Shown here: positions 1 through 13,140 of the stretch, in pieces
How positions within the stretch are numbered: position 1 is the stretch's first letter
Layout: every line of letters begins with the position of its first letter
Source of the DNA: Rhea pennata
Lineage: Eukaryota; Chordata; Aves; Rheiformes; Rheidae
Assembly: GCF_028389875.1 (NCBI RefSeq)
Contig: NC_084702.1
Span: forward strand, 62,846,553-62,910,552
Length of the DNA stretch: 64,000 bases
Direction: 5' to 3'
Position numbers and translations under genes: made by a program
Notes under the pieces: model-generated
Seen by the model: only the letters and a program-made list of their open reading frames with translations
Database searches by the model: none
What the model was told of the DNA's origin: nothing

Positions 1-1586
1 GGATTTCGTTCTACTACTAGTAATATCACAACCAACCAAGATGATAAAAGTATCAAATCTCCTTGTAAGAATGAGATTTCCCATGCCAACATTAGACAAT
101 ATAATGTTAGCATGTACCTACAACTGTCATCTCAGGTCTTAGGTACTTTACAAAAGTAGGCAAGCATTATTATGCAGAATGGGCAAGAAGAATTCAAAGA
201 TGTTACCTAATGAACACAATATATTACTAATAATTAGAGAGATGTGTTTGTTTTTCACAAGAGAGTGAGCCATATGCCATTTTACAAAGGTAATCAAAAA
301 TGCATGGAAACCTCAGAGATTTTACCGCAAGAAATAAGAAATAATAAATGCTGAAATTTGATAGGGTTTTATGCAATTTCTTATATTTTTAGTGTAAGGC
401 AAAATAAAAGATATTTTCCTTTTTCTTGCAGAAGCTGAAAGTCATGAACTATCCAAAGTGTGTTAAGGTTGACAAAAGTCACACAAACACCGTATCTTTT
501 CAATGATCTCTGTTAGTTATCTTTTTCTCCTTTTTAACTCAAAAAATTGTGATCCTTTTCAGAAAACTTGCTTTGCTGTTATTATCTATATATCTTTTTT
601 TAGCACCGTGGTGTGACTAGAATAGGAAGTGGATTTGTTGTGAGTGTTTCCTTTCCTCTCAAGCTCTGTGCATGTCAGACAGTTGAGTAGTAGCATCCTG
701 TCCTGCTTTTCTTGCTTACCAATTCCACTTGACAATGGCATGCAGGCTTCATTTCATGAGGATTTGGCACTAGTACTATCATCAATATTTTTCAAAAATC
801 AAGATATTTTCGGTAATCAAAAACCTGGTGTTAAAGGCTCAAAATGCAAAGGACCTCTGTTTCTGTGAAATTTCTTTAGATTTTTGGTTAGACCTTACTT
901 ACCCATCTGGCCCATTTTTGGAAACTGAAAATGAAATTCTGACCTCATAAAAGACAATGGAAAAAAATCACTTCAGTGAGATCAGAATTTCTTTCTAGTT
1001 CCTCTTTTAAACATTAAGCTTTTCTGAGGAAATTGTTTTCCAGTCTCCACTTGTTCCTGGGCAATTTTCACATAATATTATTTGGGCTTTAATATTTTTT
1101 TGTGCCTACAATAGATCAAATTAACTTGCAGAAAATTCTGTCTGCCTGTGGGAGATCAATCTGTGTGTCTGTATGTTTTAATCTCATCTGAAAAAATGAG
1201 ATTTGCAAAACTAGGACTTATAGATCAAACTCTTTCGACATAGATACACTGCATTAACAGTATAATGTGTCACATTACATAGGATAAGAACATTATAGCT
1301 GGAGTAAAGATTTCTCCAACCAGAAACAGGCCTTCTCTACTCTAGAACACTATTTTTCTATAATCTAGAACACTTTTTTTTCCCTCAATTAACTTTAATG
1401 ACGTAAGAAAAGCCCTCAAAGGATGCTATTGGATCCTTTGAATAACTTTACTTTTGGATAGCAATGTTTTATAAAGTTTATGATGTCTGAGATACTTTCA
1501 CAGTGATCCCAAATGCATGAAGTTAATTCAAAATGTCTTTCCTGTTGTAACTGCAGATAAATATTTACTCTTTATTAATTTCCTAG
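1..1586. other. AT-rich non-coding DNA, probable intron of the upstream gene
   Basis: No convincing coding exon is visible. Several pyrimidine tracts end in AG (for example near 430 and 602), but the open stretches after them are short and lack a phase-compatible donor. If the exon at 1587 is real, this is the final intron of that plus-strand gene; otherwise it is intergenic. Confidence 0.4.
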
Positions 1587-1761
1587 GAGCAGCCTGTCTT
1601 ATGAGCACAGTGACAAACCTATTCCCACTCTTCGAGCCTCAGTTCCATCCTCTGTAAAGTTACCTCGGAATGGGGTATCAACTTCAGAAAGGGATACCAG
1701 AAGTATGGGCTATAACTTTCACAATCCTTTAACTAATGTTTTATGTCAAGCTATAAGTTAA
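1587..1761 (+). CDS. candidate last coding exon of an upstream gene (ANKRD55 by synteny only)
   Basis: A pyrimidine-rich tract ending in tttcctag is followed by a frame that stays open for 57 codons to a TAA at 1759-1761. The single base 1587 completes a codon split by a phase-2 intron. The reading is rich in Ser, Pro, Thr and charged residues (begins SSLSYEHSDKPIPTLRAS), which fits a disordered C-terminal tail better than random AT-rich DNA. The local composition is less AT-rich than its surroundings. In mammals ANKRD55 lies upstream of IL6ST in the same orientation, so its 3' end would be expected on this side. I do not recognise the peptide itself, so the name is inference and no symbol is assigned. 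It could also be a chance open frame. Confidence 0.42.
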
Positions 1762-3920
1762 AGGTGAAATAAGATAATTTTTCTGATGATTCATATTTTA
1801 AGCATTCCATGTCAATCATTACAAAGCAATGGTACTGAGTGTTTAGTTTCCACAGAAATGAAGAGGGGTACTGAAGGTCAGCAGAATCCTGCAGAATTTG
1901 ACAATGGGAGTCCCAGCCAAATGCTATTCAACTCAAGGGCAAACCCTATTGATTTAAATGAAATCAGAATTAGGATTAATACACATTTACACTCAAAAGT
2001 TTATGTTTCTAATAGTGGATGAGTTTTAATCCCTCAGACAACACCCTGACCCTACAGAATTCAACAGCAAAACCCTCATCGGCTTTGCTGGTCTAGGATT
2101 TGATTTTACTTTCCAGTTTAGGAAATAAATCAGCTAGTGCTTTATATGAAGAAAAAATATCTAAGATTCCTGACTATATATTCATACCATCGAGATCATT
2201 TTATGTTATTAGCAGTGAGAACACTGACAACAACCTAGCCATGTTTACTCTCACCAGTTTTGAGGAAAAAAAAATCATAAAGTATTACTAATGGCACCTT
2301 ATCCTCTAACAGTCATCATCCATGATGTCAAAAGGCACTAAAAAATTGTAAAGCAGGACTTGAAAATCATCTGCTAAGATTTTTTTTACAGTAATTGTTG
2401 GAACATTATGCTAGATTGCATTTCTTTTCTCAGGAAATGCATAATTCATTAACAAATAGGCAAAAAGTTTTTTTCCTTGAGCAGGAACACAGCACATACT
2501 TATAAACGATACAAAAAAGTATGTCAGTCACCACTTCAGAGCTATCAGGCCTATAATGTTTCAGCTAATAAGCCAAATCTTGATCTGAATCCAGCTTCGG
2601 ATAATTAACTTCTTCCTACCTGCAAAATTCCCCACAGAATCAGCTGGATACAGTTTGGGCTTCACATTATTAAACAATCGTTACCTTCATCCCAGATATG
2701 GATGAATTCAATCATCTGCAAAAGGGACTTTTTATACATAGAACTGGGACTGAACCTTCTGCCCTCAACCTAGCAAATTCTCTATTGAACATCTCAAACT
2801 TTTTTTTAAGGCTATGAGTAGAAAATTACTGCTTATAGAGAAAAGAATTATGTGAATGCTGAGAATAGCTTCCTCTCATCCCTCAGATACAAGGGTCAGC
2901 AACTTGTCAAGGATTATATGTCAGAGTGTATTTTTCTTTTCTAAACCAGTGGTTGAACTTGCTGGAAGAAACTCAGCAAGAGCCAGAACTGCTGCTTCCC
3001 AGGGGAGGCAAGATCCCATCACCGTCGATAGCTCATCTGTACGTGAGGACTAGTTTCTGGCTGCCACTGAGTCCTAACTCAGGAGGCCCTAAGGGCTGAG
3101 TCCCTCTCTTTGCCACAGACGCTTTGTTCCAGGCACCACATTTGTCAGCTCTGCACCCACAGAGCAATGTCCGGGCAGTAGCCTATTGATCATGCCTTCC
3201 ATTTCTTCTCTCTCTGTATCTGCTCCTAGTACTTCTGCCTGTGGTGATGGTTCCCAGAAACTGCAGGCTGTGATACCAGCCCACCTTACCAAATCTTTCC
3301 TTCTGACACTAAGACAAGCCCTAGAGAACACCGAATAAAACCCAGAGAGGAGAGTCAAAGAAGAGAAATGTAGTGGAGCAAGAAAGAAAAAAAAAAGAAA
3401 AAAGTGCTAAAGAAACAGAGAAAACGAAAGGAGAGCATAACAAAATACTGCAGAAAAGGAGAGAGACAGTAACTATGAGTTCATTCCCCAAAACACTGAA
3501 GGTTCGAAGAAACTCTGAGCTATAGACAGACTGTAGAGCAACTTTAGACCATAGTTTACTGAACATTTGGGAAGCTTTTCTTAGGAAGCTGGGGGAAAAG
3601 GCACTTTAGGCTATTTTTTTGCAAAATGAGATGTGCAATACATTCTCACACTAAACATGTAATAGCTCCAGTACAGATGTATGCTTATTGTGAATATATC
3701 ACTGTATTTCCAGGCATTAATGGTTATCTCAGTCTCTAGAATGTATGCGTATTCTCAGTGATGCATAAATTATACTTGTAATAACATATGTATAATGTAA
3801 CATCAAAAAGACATCAAGGATCTAAAAAGATATTTGGAATATATTCCAGCAACCCAATACAGAATATAGATAGGACAGAACATGGACTGATAGTCTGGTC
3901 TTCTATGATAAATGACGATT
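1762..3920. other. intergenic or 3' UTR of the upstream candidate gene; no gene seen
   Basis: AT-rich sequence with no supported coding exon. If 1587-1761 is a terminal exon, the first canonical plus-strand polyadenylation hexamer after it is AATAAA at 2124-2129, which would give a short 3' UTR. A moderately GC-richer patch at about 2960-3350 has open frames on both strands, but none with recognisable protein content. A polypurine stretch lies at about 3355-3470. Confidence 0.45.
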
Positions 3921-4060
3921 ACCATAGAATTGTAAAATAATTTAGGCTGAAAGTGACCTCTGAAGGCTCTGTGGTCCTACCCACCTCTCAAAACTCAAAT
4001 TATCTACTATCTGCTCATGAGAGAACAGTGTACTCAACACATCCAAAAATGAGATCATCC
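3921..4060 (-). mobile_element. CR1-type LINE 3' fragment, decayed
   Basis: The block opens with accatagaattgtaaaat and continues with a ggctgaaagtgacctctgaa-like segment and a cctaccca motif. This matches the reverse complement of the usual avian CR1 tail: ATTCTATG-type terminal repeats, then the segment read as GGTTGGAAGGGACCT in this orientation. The element therefore lies on the minus strand, is 5' truncated and is heavily mutated. The right boundary is approximate. Assignment rests on remembered CR1 consensus features, not a database search. Confidence 0.65.
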
Positions 4061-7000
4061 AACTGTATGCTAATGTTTTCCAAACATTTAATTTAAAAGA
4101 ATTTGCATACAACATCGCTGCTATGTGTTGACATGCATGTAATACACAGTACGAACCTGCTGACAGGAACCTAACAGGAGAACTTTTATATGATCTGAGA
4201 ATTTTTCATCAAATCAAACATACGAAAGATAATTTACTAATCACTAACTACTTTATGATTCAAGCTTATCAGGCAATTAAAGACTGACAGCAGGAATTTA
4301 TCAGCAATTTTGAAATACATCTATTCATATTGTTAAGGACTATAAAATATCAGGATCATGAAAATGTTGATGTTTCCTGTTGAACAACCATCACCGGCAA
4401 ATGAATTATCCTTCTAATTTGTTTTGATTACCACAGACAGTCATATAACAGAATTCAAATAATATATTATAGCTATAACTTTGCAGCAAATACTAGCGGG
4501 ATCTAGTCAGAAAAATAAATCTGATAAGATTCCTGATGGATAGGAGAAGCCTATGTGTTTCAAGATGTATTCATACTAACATTCCTTGAACTAGATCTTG
4601 AATACATACATACCTTGAAGAAGATTATTCCACTGCTTAATTAATAATTAAAACAAAATACATCTAGGTCAGTATTTACAACCTAAATGACAAGTGGCCC
4701 CAACTACAAAAGAAAGAGAGGGTAAAAGAAAAGGGACAGAAAAGTGAGAAAGGAAGGATTGGACTATGGCAATATAATAGCTGAGGGAGCGTTAGTCTAT
4801 CTTACCATAACCATTTGGTTTGTGTGTTACATCTCTTACCGCTATCCCTTGTCTGTCATTTTCTTTAGGACTCCTGATTCTGGGAGAAGGTCTGCATCTT
4901 ACTACATGTTTACACAACAGCAGGACAATGAACTCCTAGTTCACACTGGGACAGTTGGGTGCTGCAATAAAAATAGAAACAAATCACAACAAATACAAAA
5001 TTCTGTTCTTGAAAAGTTAGGGTTTGATTACATATATCACACCAGAATTTCAGGTAACAGTGTCGATTTCTAAATTGGGGTCTTGTCTCCAAAAACAATG
5101 CTTCCTAGCTCAGAGCAGCTGATGTTTTTAGGCCTATAATTCTTATTTCTCTGGCTTAATCTCTTAAAGCAAGTTTCTACTGCTATTGGCACTACAGAGG
5201 AGCTTCAGCACTGGGAAACTGGGCTTGATTTTGCTATGCCTTATGCATAACCAGCATCACGTTTGTTTGCTAAATTCTGACTGTAAAGTACTTGTTACTG
5301 CAAGTGATGAGACAAGGGGAAAAGCAGCTCTGTGCAATTTCAGAGTTTTGGCAAAATTAGATGAAAAATTGTGTTATATATCTGATCAGTAGTATAAATA
5401 TTGCACACATACATTACTCTAACCTGTTACTTTTCTCACTAAGGTAACACTTCAGGAGGAGCTATTCTATAGGACTGATTTAAAACTCGTTTTAACAGCT
5501 GTATTTAAACTACTGCCAAAGGGAGAAGAGAAAAGCGGAAAAGATGTAAAGGAAGTTTGGCAACAGAAAACGAGAAAAAGAGAGCAACAGAAGATAAAAT
5601 GAAGGAAGAATTCTGAATAAATGGTAAGGGATAATGGCAAGACAGAGGAAGGAGAACAGAATATAAATCAGAAAGATCAAAAATGTAAAATGCAAAGTAG
5701 CTCCTCAAAGGTAGTGAAGCATGTGTGGCAAAGATAATGTTTACCTCTGTCTTTGTACCAGATATACAATCCCAATATGACTTGCATAATACAAACCATT
5801 ATTGTTTCTTCTGTTTTCCAGAGAAGCATAAATTTCCTAGATACCTAAGTATATCATTCACTCTAGATCTAAATTATTTAAGATATGGAGCTGATGGAAG
5901 TTATACTTCAGTCTAGTATGTCTTAACGATGGGGAATTATTACCAAAAGTCTATATTCTTCTTTGTTCTCTTTCATCTCATTACTTATTTGAATCTATAT
6001 ACAACCCTTCTGTGCTGTAATTTCACGTGCAAATTCCTATATTCCTTCTTATATCTTTTCGTGACACACTCACACAAACACATCTGGCATGCTCAGTTTT
6101 GCCACCATTTTTTAACTGTCCCTTTTCATCTCTTCTTTCCGTCCCTTCATTAAATCAGATTTCTCGTAAATGTACTCACTTTTGCTGACATTTCTCTGAC
6201 AGTAAAATACTCAGAACTGAATACATTATTCTACACATGCTCTTACCTACTCTAAATAACATCAATCAATGTAAGGCATTGACTATAGTTCTCTAACCCA
6301 GAACTTGGCTTCAGTTTTATTGATGAGATTTTACTTCCCCATGACTCCCACACCCTTTGCTGGTAGTAACAGGCTCCAGCCCTCTGTGTTTTGTAACAGC
6401 TCAACTAGAAAATTTCAAGTACAAAGCTGTCCAGATTTCTTTTATTATATGTGTCATTTTAAAACATTTTAATGTATATCATGGCTGTTAGCTCTCTTCC
6501 TGGAAATCAAGTGGTATTTCACTGCATTGATTTCTGTCTAACAGTAGGTACAGCAAGGAAAAATGTAAGAAGGATTTGTCTGTAGTTTGACTGTAGTCCC
6601 TCTATAGGCACTATATACACTGTTTGTTCAAGTCTTCATCATGTTATATTGAGAAGTCACAAGCTGTATTATTAGAAGCATGCTAAAACAGGTCCTCCAA
6701 AGCTTGGTGGCAGTCCTACGTGTGAATTGATAGGAAGTGAATTTATGATTTTTAAAGCAAGTCAAGCCGAGCTATTTTCTACTGCATAGAGGTTCTTATA
6801 CCACAATCACCCTGCTGAGTACTTTCCAGTATTAGAAAACATAACTAGCACCTATCAAACACAGCAATTCAAAGCACAAAATTGTTGTTTGTTATTACAC
6901 CTTCTCTTTGTGATTAGGAACGCATGTGGTAGGAAGCATCTTGTATCAGCTGGTACCTCACACTGTTTTAGTCGTGGCAGTTCCTTTAAAGTTGTGTTGC

Positions 7001-8220
7001 TCTACATCCCTGCTCTCTCTATGAAGAAGCATGCCTTGCACTTCAAGGAAGGATGAAGAGGTCCCTGAGTGGTCCTTAGTGTGTAGGGTTATTTCACTTC
7101 CTACCAGCCTCCACACAGACAAGTTTTAGCCTGAGGATGGACAGCCCCACAGTGTGAGGGTGGAAGCACAGTCTGGAGCCTGGAGTCAGGCACCTCCACA
7201 CTGTCCCTGCTACACTCTGCTGCTGAGGACCAAGAACATGAGCTCCACTTGAAAATCTGTGCTTTTGTTTCAGGTCATCATAAGACCTGAAAAGGCATGT
7301 CAAGTGATTTCATTCTGCATGAACTGGAACATTGCTACAGCCTGTCCAAACATGGCCAGCCGTAATCCATCTGACTAGGACTCTTCTCTTGCTCAGTGGA
7401 AGTAACAGAAAGTATTGCCTATATTTTTTAAGAGTTCAACATCAGAAAGAAATTCAAAATTACTTCTATATAACATAGATTAAATTGGCTGTTTGTATAC
7501 ATATACATCCTATAACAAATGAGGCTGAAAAAGACTTTGAGTTTTCAGAATGCCTTTTCTTACTGCTAATAACACTTCTGTCACTCCACATTCAGGTTCA
7601 GCTGGTTGCTTTTCATATATGATCTTATTTTGTCCAAATACTGGATTTTGGCAATGGAAAACTTAAATTTTTCAGAATGCTTATTATTGTTTATATTACC
7701 CACAAAAATCTTTGTGGCCAAATAAGAAAAAGAATCCCACTCATCCTGACCTCTTCCTCCCCTTTCTCATCATCTTTTGCTATTTCTAATTAGACTTTCT
7801 TGTTCACTACCTGAAATTTGGCCGCAAGTGTTTGTCTATAAAATGGGTTTGTGTACACAGAATTACTCCAAAGACTTTTTAGCATACTAAAGTCACGGGC
7901 CGCTCATGCAAGTGGCATAAATGACTGCAGCAAGCCCTCACACCTTCAGCTCATCTCAGCTACCACTCTGAGTCAGCACTTCCTTGTAGTGAACTGCAGT
8001 TTCACTCTATTATTCATTCTAACTTAAGCATTTTTGCTGTCTGATTAATTTCACCCTTTTCAGTATTTTCATTTTATCTCTGTTCTGTTATTTCATATTT
8101 ACTTTCTTTGATTTACAAACCTTTACACTTTTCTGCCCTCACTATACCTCTCTGATTTTTGGACTTGCTCCTCCAGTGAGGGTCAGACTCCGTTTTTCTG
8201 ATGGTCTTTTGGGAAAAACA
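4061..8220. other. AT-rich intergenic DNA, no gene seen
   Basis: Open frames here (such as those near 4744-5073, 5929-6153 and 7094-7303) are short, and none has a recognisable domain or codon bias. The 7080-7280 patch is somewhat GC-richer. No RNA gene or clear transposon is visible. Confidence 0.5.
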
Positions 8221-9980
8221 CAGCCTAGCAATATGTTCCATCAGTCAAAGCTTTTAGCCGAGAGCTAACATGACACTAGCATTACAATTTCCCCCTCCTA
8301 GAAAAACAAGCAGATTGCTAAGTTCAGAACCACTCTATCAGATGTGCCATTATTTTTCAGTGGGCTCTATGTACTTTCTATTCCACATGCACTGCTACAA
8401 CTTCATGGTGCTGCTATTCCTGAAAAGCAAGAAGTAATCATATCAAAAGTATTGCTTCAAGTTCTCTTCAACATCTAGCAATGTCTTCAACAAGAATTCC
8501 CTGTCAAGCTTATCACATGGGAAGTAGTCAGCTACCACCACCTCTACAACTTCTTCCAAGAATCACATCTTTCCTGAACCACCGATGCCCGTAGTTACAG
8601 CCGTATAGATCCTGACTTAATTTTGCAAGACCTTGTCCTGAATCTCATACTTCAGCAACCTACACAGTACAGCAATGCCAAAGAATGGTGTGATGCAATC
8701 ACCAGCCCATTCATCATGATAAGCCCTGTTGTCATATGCATCATCCACTTGGTGCAACAAGTGCAATCAGGTGTCAGGTGGACTTGCTTTTGTCCAGGTT
8801 GCATATATTTAGTTGGTTGTAACTTATGGCTGCTTGGCTCAATGAACATTTATCACTTTATCACATGTATTCCAAGCATCTAAGTATTCTAGCGTAAAAG
8901 CAGTATCGCCCAATATCCCTTTACAAAGAAGTAATGGATTACCAAGCCTGTTGTGCTGCCACTGGGCAGCTCATACTTGGTAAGTTACAAAGCTGGGAAA
9001 ATGCTCTGACCTTCACTAAATCGCTTCCAGCAGCTACATATCTATTTGCCTGGCATCTGCCTCCCAACCTGCCTCCTCCATTCTTCTTCAGTGGTCTTTA
9101 TGATGGCTTCATGACTTCCAAGAATCTGGCCTCTGCGCAAGAGTGTGCTACTATTTTGGCTGCCCAGGTCAAAGGACTGACCTCTCCAGTCTTGGGGAAA
9201 AAATGTGGCTTTTCTTACTGTTAAAGAAAGTCAGAAGACAGAGATCCTTTTTGAGCATAAGGACACTGAACACAAGCTGAGATAACACCATCACTTCAGG
9301 AAGAGGTTTGTATCTGTCACTGAATCTCCTAGATGAATCTCCATACTGTGATTCAGCCATCTCACATAAAATGTCTCTGATTTATCACAAGTCAGAACCA
9401 TTATCAGTAAAGGGTCCTGCTGTTCCATTTCTCCATTAACTCTGAAAACCTTTCCCTAAAACCTTGTTCTAACAGTGGCCCATCTCTAACAAAGCCACAT
9501 GGATCCAGGACCATGGAACCGCTTCACATCTATGATGCGTCTTTGGGATGGTTCATGTCCTTATTCTAAAAGGACAATACATTTCAAATAGATCTTTTTC
9601 TCTCCACGGCACAGCTATTGTAAGATTTGGTAGTTACCGACTGCAGGCTTTCTGCCAGCCTGTTACAGAAAGGCTGAAATGGTCCAGAAGCAGTAGTATG
9701 AGTTCAATCCTAAAGCAATCTCTATAGCGTCTCTAGAAATATTTCTACTTCTACAGTCAAGCAGTGGCCTAAAAACCTTTGTCAATCATCAAATGTTCTT
9801 CAAGCAGTATTGCCCATATCCATATCCCTAAACTATCCCTTTCTCCTTGGGGCTGAAAGAACAGAGTGCGAAGGCAAGCTCCACCTACTCAGATCTCAGC
9901 TGTGGAGTGCAGGAGCTTCGAAATGCCCTACACAGCTCTGATAATGAGCACTGCATCGGCTTACAGATTGCACTATTAAT
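8221..9980. other. unassigned block with mid-GC composition, possibly a decayed retroelement
   Basis: This block differs from its AT-rich flanks in having a more balanced base composition and several neighbouring open stretches on both strands (8623-8883 and 8934-9224 plus; 8652-8849 and 9169-9360 minus). Frames are interrupted, as in old inserted coding DNA. I could not identify reverse transcriptase, integrase or gag motifs with certainty, nor terminal repeats. It could be an eroded endogenous retroelement or processed pseudogene, or just intergenic DNA. Confidence 0.2.
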
Positions 9981-10046
9981 GAGCGGATGAATATCTCGAA
10001 GAATTTCCAACTCCTGATAACTAATTTTCCTTTATTCATGGCTCAT

Positions 10047-10159
10047 ATATTTAATGAATTCACTATTTATTTATATTTATTTATAATAAATATAAATATA
10101 ATTATAAATTACATTAAATTAAAAATTATATTAAATAAATATATTTAATGAATACACTA
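10047..10159. repeat. AT-rich near-palindrome flanked by a 19-bp direct repeat
   Basis: atatttaatgaattcacta at 10047-10065 recurs as atatttaatgaatacacta at 10141-10159, with one mismatch in 19. Between the copies is an almost pure A/T segment whose left half (atttatttatattta) is complementary to its right half (taaataaatat). It could be a local slippage or duplication product or a small inverted-repeat insertion; it has no coding capacity. Confidence 0.6.
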
Positions 10160-10269
10160 GCTTATCTGATATAATGTCTAATTCAATACACAGATTAAAA
10201 TGCAGGTTTGCAAGAACACTGTTTAAAAAACGACAGGGATTTTGGTCTTCCCCAGTATTTGAAACTGTT

Positions 10270-10440
10270 GAAATTACTGGTGTTTGTATTACCTATATAT
10301 CAATACAGTATACTCTAGTGCATTTGCACTACAGTATACCATAATAACCTACTCTATACTACAACAACCTATAATAATTCACTATATACTATAACCTCCT
10401 ATATATACTGTAATATACAGCAATATATTGTGTATCTGTA
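10270..10440. repeat. degenerate TATACTA-type AT repeat
   Basis: Short units such as tatactcta, tatactaca and tatactataa recur irregularly, with a small palindrome (agtgcatttgcact) near 10317. This is a low-complexity, diverged tandem region. Confidence 0.5.
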
Positions 10441-12100
10441 GGGAAGAATACAATGCAGTATATCAAACTAAACTGGGACAGTCTTTCAGGAAATCATCCA
10501 TGTGCAAAAAAGGCACTCCATAACATACTTGAAGGGCTTAAATGCTTTCCTTAATTCAGATCCCAAATGTCTTACTCTGTGAAATTGAAACTGTAATGCT
10601 GTTGACCTGTTTTTACCTGCTTGCACCAGAAAATGTCTTTAATGATGTTATATGAGAAAAGTTAGATTCTCTGTGTGCTATAGAAAGTACAGTCTCTTTT
10701 AAAAGATCACAGTCCAGACAATTTATTTGATATTCCAAGCCACAAGTTCATGGGCGGAGTGCAAACAATTAGCACTCCTATGGACTCTCATGTTTTTGCC
10801 AGCAGAAGTTTCGGTCGGGTGTCTATGACCACAGTTGCAAGTTTCACCTTCACCAATGAGATTCAAAATGATGCATTTATTATTAGAGAAGATGCTGACA
10901 CAGAACCAGAAATCACTAGAACATGAACAACTCCCCTATCAGATTAAAAACGTAGGTTTCACAAGAACAAAAACAAAACTTAAGCCACTGGGTGATGTAA
11001 CATAATTTCCCAAAACTTTCAGTCCTGCCTATGAAAGAAGATTTATACGAACCACATTCAGGGTAGATGACAATCATTTGCGAAGGTAGGGATACCCCAC
11101 AATCCATGCTATAGGTGCAGTCAGTGCTGTTGGAAAATATAGGAGTGATTTGTGCCCGCTCCCTGATGCTGTATGAAAACAGGATTTAGCTTGTCCATGA
11201 GACTATCTCTACACTTTTGAGATATCTTCATGCATCTAGAGTTTGCTGAAGGTTCTGCAAAGGAGATTATGTATATAGGCAAGCATGCTGTCATCACTTT
11301 CCAAACCTTAGAAAATCTTTGGGAAGGCCAAACATCTTAGGAGAAGAGCTCTCACAATACTGAATACAGCAACTCAGTTGCTTCTGTATTAATGACAATT
11401 TCTGTGAAAACATAAAAATTAAGCACAAAAAAAAAATCTTTTGTTCTTCTGTGCAGCTACAGCTATGTGGAAATCATTTCACACTAAGGCCATAAATTGC
11501 CTGTGAAATACAAAAGAACTTGAAGAACTACAATACATATCACATGTGTGTAAGCGAGGCCTGATACAAGATCAGATTTGAAGGGGGTTTTTGTTGTTGC
11601 TCTACAAGTTCTTGAAATAAATCAGGAATTGCTTCAGGCTATCAGATTTCGGAATGGGAATGTCACAAGAGACCGTCTGTTGGCTGGGGGGAGGAGGGAG
11701 AGCTGAGTGTCTACTGCTGAGAATGCCAATTTAGCAGCAGAACTCTAGAGATCTTACAGGAGACAGAAGATATGCTGAAATATGAGAGGAAAAACATACA
11801 TTCTTTTTGCTGACTCTCTAGCTGGAGTCCGGTTCCACTTAAGCTTTTGTTGCCAAACACAGATTTTTTTTTTTTTTGAGGCTGCTGAAGCAGAGACATA
11901 CAAACTTAAAATCTGTTAATTACACATTATTCTCAAAATGCCATCCTACATCAATGTAAGCTGGAAGCATAATCTGAAGGGAGAACAAAAAGTGAAAAAA
12001 AAAGAATGGATGATGAAGTATTTTTTTCATAACAAACTGTGAAACTTACTCCTCAGATGTCATTTGATCCAATATTTTAAGAAGGGTTTGAGCAGTCAAA
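10441..12100. other. AT-rich intergenic DNA, no gene seen
   Basis: No supported exon, RNA gene or repeat family is visible. A 12-base T run lies near 11,865. Confidence 0.45.
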
Positions 12101-12229
12101 AGTCTGTATGGGAAGACAGAAAGAACAAGGTCTACTAAGTGCAGAGACCACCAATGGGAAAAATGAGGTTGCTAGAAAGACTGTCAATTGTGAATGGGTA
12201 CATGAAGCAATCAGTTTAAATTGTAGCAC

Positions 12230-12455
12230 AGGAAATGTAGAAAAGACCTTAAGAAAGCTTTCCAGCAATGTGGTTATAAAATACTGTAATAGGTTGCCTG
12301 GGGAAATGGAAGAATCTTTAATACTGAATATCTTTAGGAATATAAGTTAGATACATACCGATCAGAAATAAGCTAAGTTCTGTCTTGAGGCAACTGGAAG
12401 AACTAAACGATCTCTGAAGTGGCCATCCAGCTTCACATTCTGTGAGGTACTGAAT
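12230..12455 (+). mobile_element. old CR1-type LINE fragment
   Basis: The segment containing taataggttgcctggggaaa, followed by a gaatctttaatactgaatat-like block and a later ggcaactggaagaactaaac-like block, follows the order of a CR1 3' tail in forward orientation (a GGTTGCCCAGGGAGGT-like motif, a GGAGTCTCC-like motif, then the GGACTAGATGATCTC-like motif). It is much diverged, and similarity may begin as early as about 12,100. Assignment is by pattern memory. Confidence 0.5.
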
Positions 12456-13140
12456 ATATAACATTCTCAGGTATATTGATATAGCAGCGGTATAGCAGTT
12501 AAAATAAGATTAACAATATTGCTAGTAGCAACAGTATTTTTGTTGGGGAAATTAAATTGCTTCAGAAACTAAACCAAACACAATCAGAGATTGGCATTAA
12601 ACATAAAGCATGAGAAGGTTATTTTCCACCACCTTTTTCCAAAGTTCACAACTGATTGTCATTAACAGCTCAGGCTGGCCAGCATCTGAAACAGGACAGT
12701 GGACTAGACACCCCATTTGTCTGAGCCAAGCTATATATTATTATGAGGATATATACACTTAAGTGAAAACATAATATAGCTCATATCCCACTCAAGCCCA
12801 AAGATAACAAGCAGCACATGGGCAAAGGCCTAATACAAAAGAGTGGGGCAGGAAGCAACTCGGGCATGCTTCAGTAATCTGCGACACAGTCCTGAGGGGA
12901 AATAAGCTTCGACATTCTTACCGTGGTGCGAGTTTGTGGACGTGGCACTTAAACACGTTCTTATCTGAGAACTGAAAAAAAATTTAATCTGGAATGAAGA
13001 GGGTATCTTAAGAGCACAGTACTGCGGCCCATTTACAAAAGCCGTATTTCGGGACCGCTCAGTTAAGAGGTGCACAAGGAGAGCCACAGCGGGACCCTGC
13101 AGGGAGACCAGGCGCCTGCCCAGCCCGGGCCACACTAATG
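12456..13140. other. upstream flank of the IL6ST CpG island
   Basis: AT-rich, becoming GC-richer from about 12,830. No exon or recognised repeat is supported. Confidence 0.5.

Noticed and set aside
432..506. 25-codon open stretch after the acceptor-like ttttcttgcag
   Set aside because: It ends in a stop with no donor, conflicts with the better terminal exon at 1587, and has no recognisable content.
603..638. Possible 36-base microexon between a T-rich acceptor and gtt|gtgagt
   Set aside because: It is open in one frame, but its phase does not join the phase-2 exon at 1587, and it is too small to support alone.
1786..2022. 78-codon plus-strand open frame after the candidate terminal exon
   Set aside because: It is in the same frame as the exon but separated by stop codons, with no acceptor joining it; more likely 3' UTR or intergenic.
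4744..5073. 109-codon open frame
   Set aside because: Non-ATG start, AT-driven composition, no domain, no conserved context.
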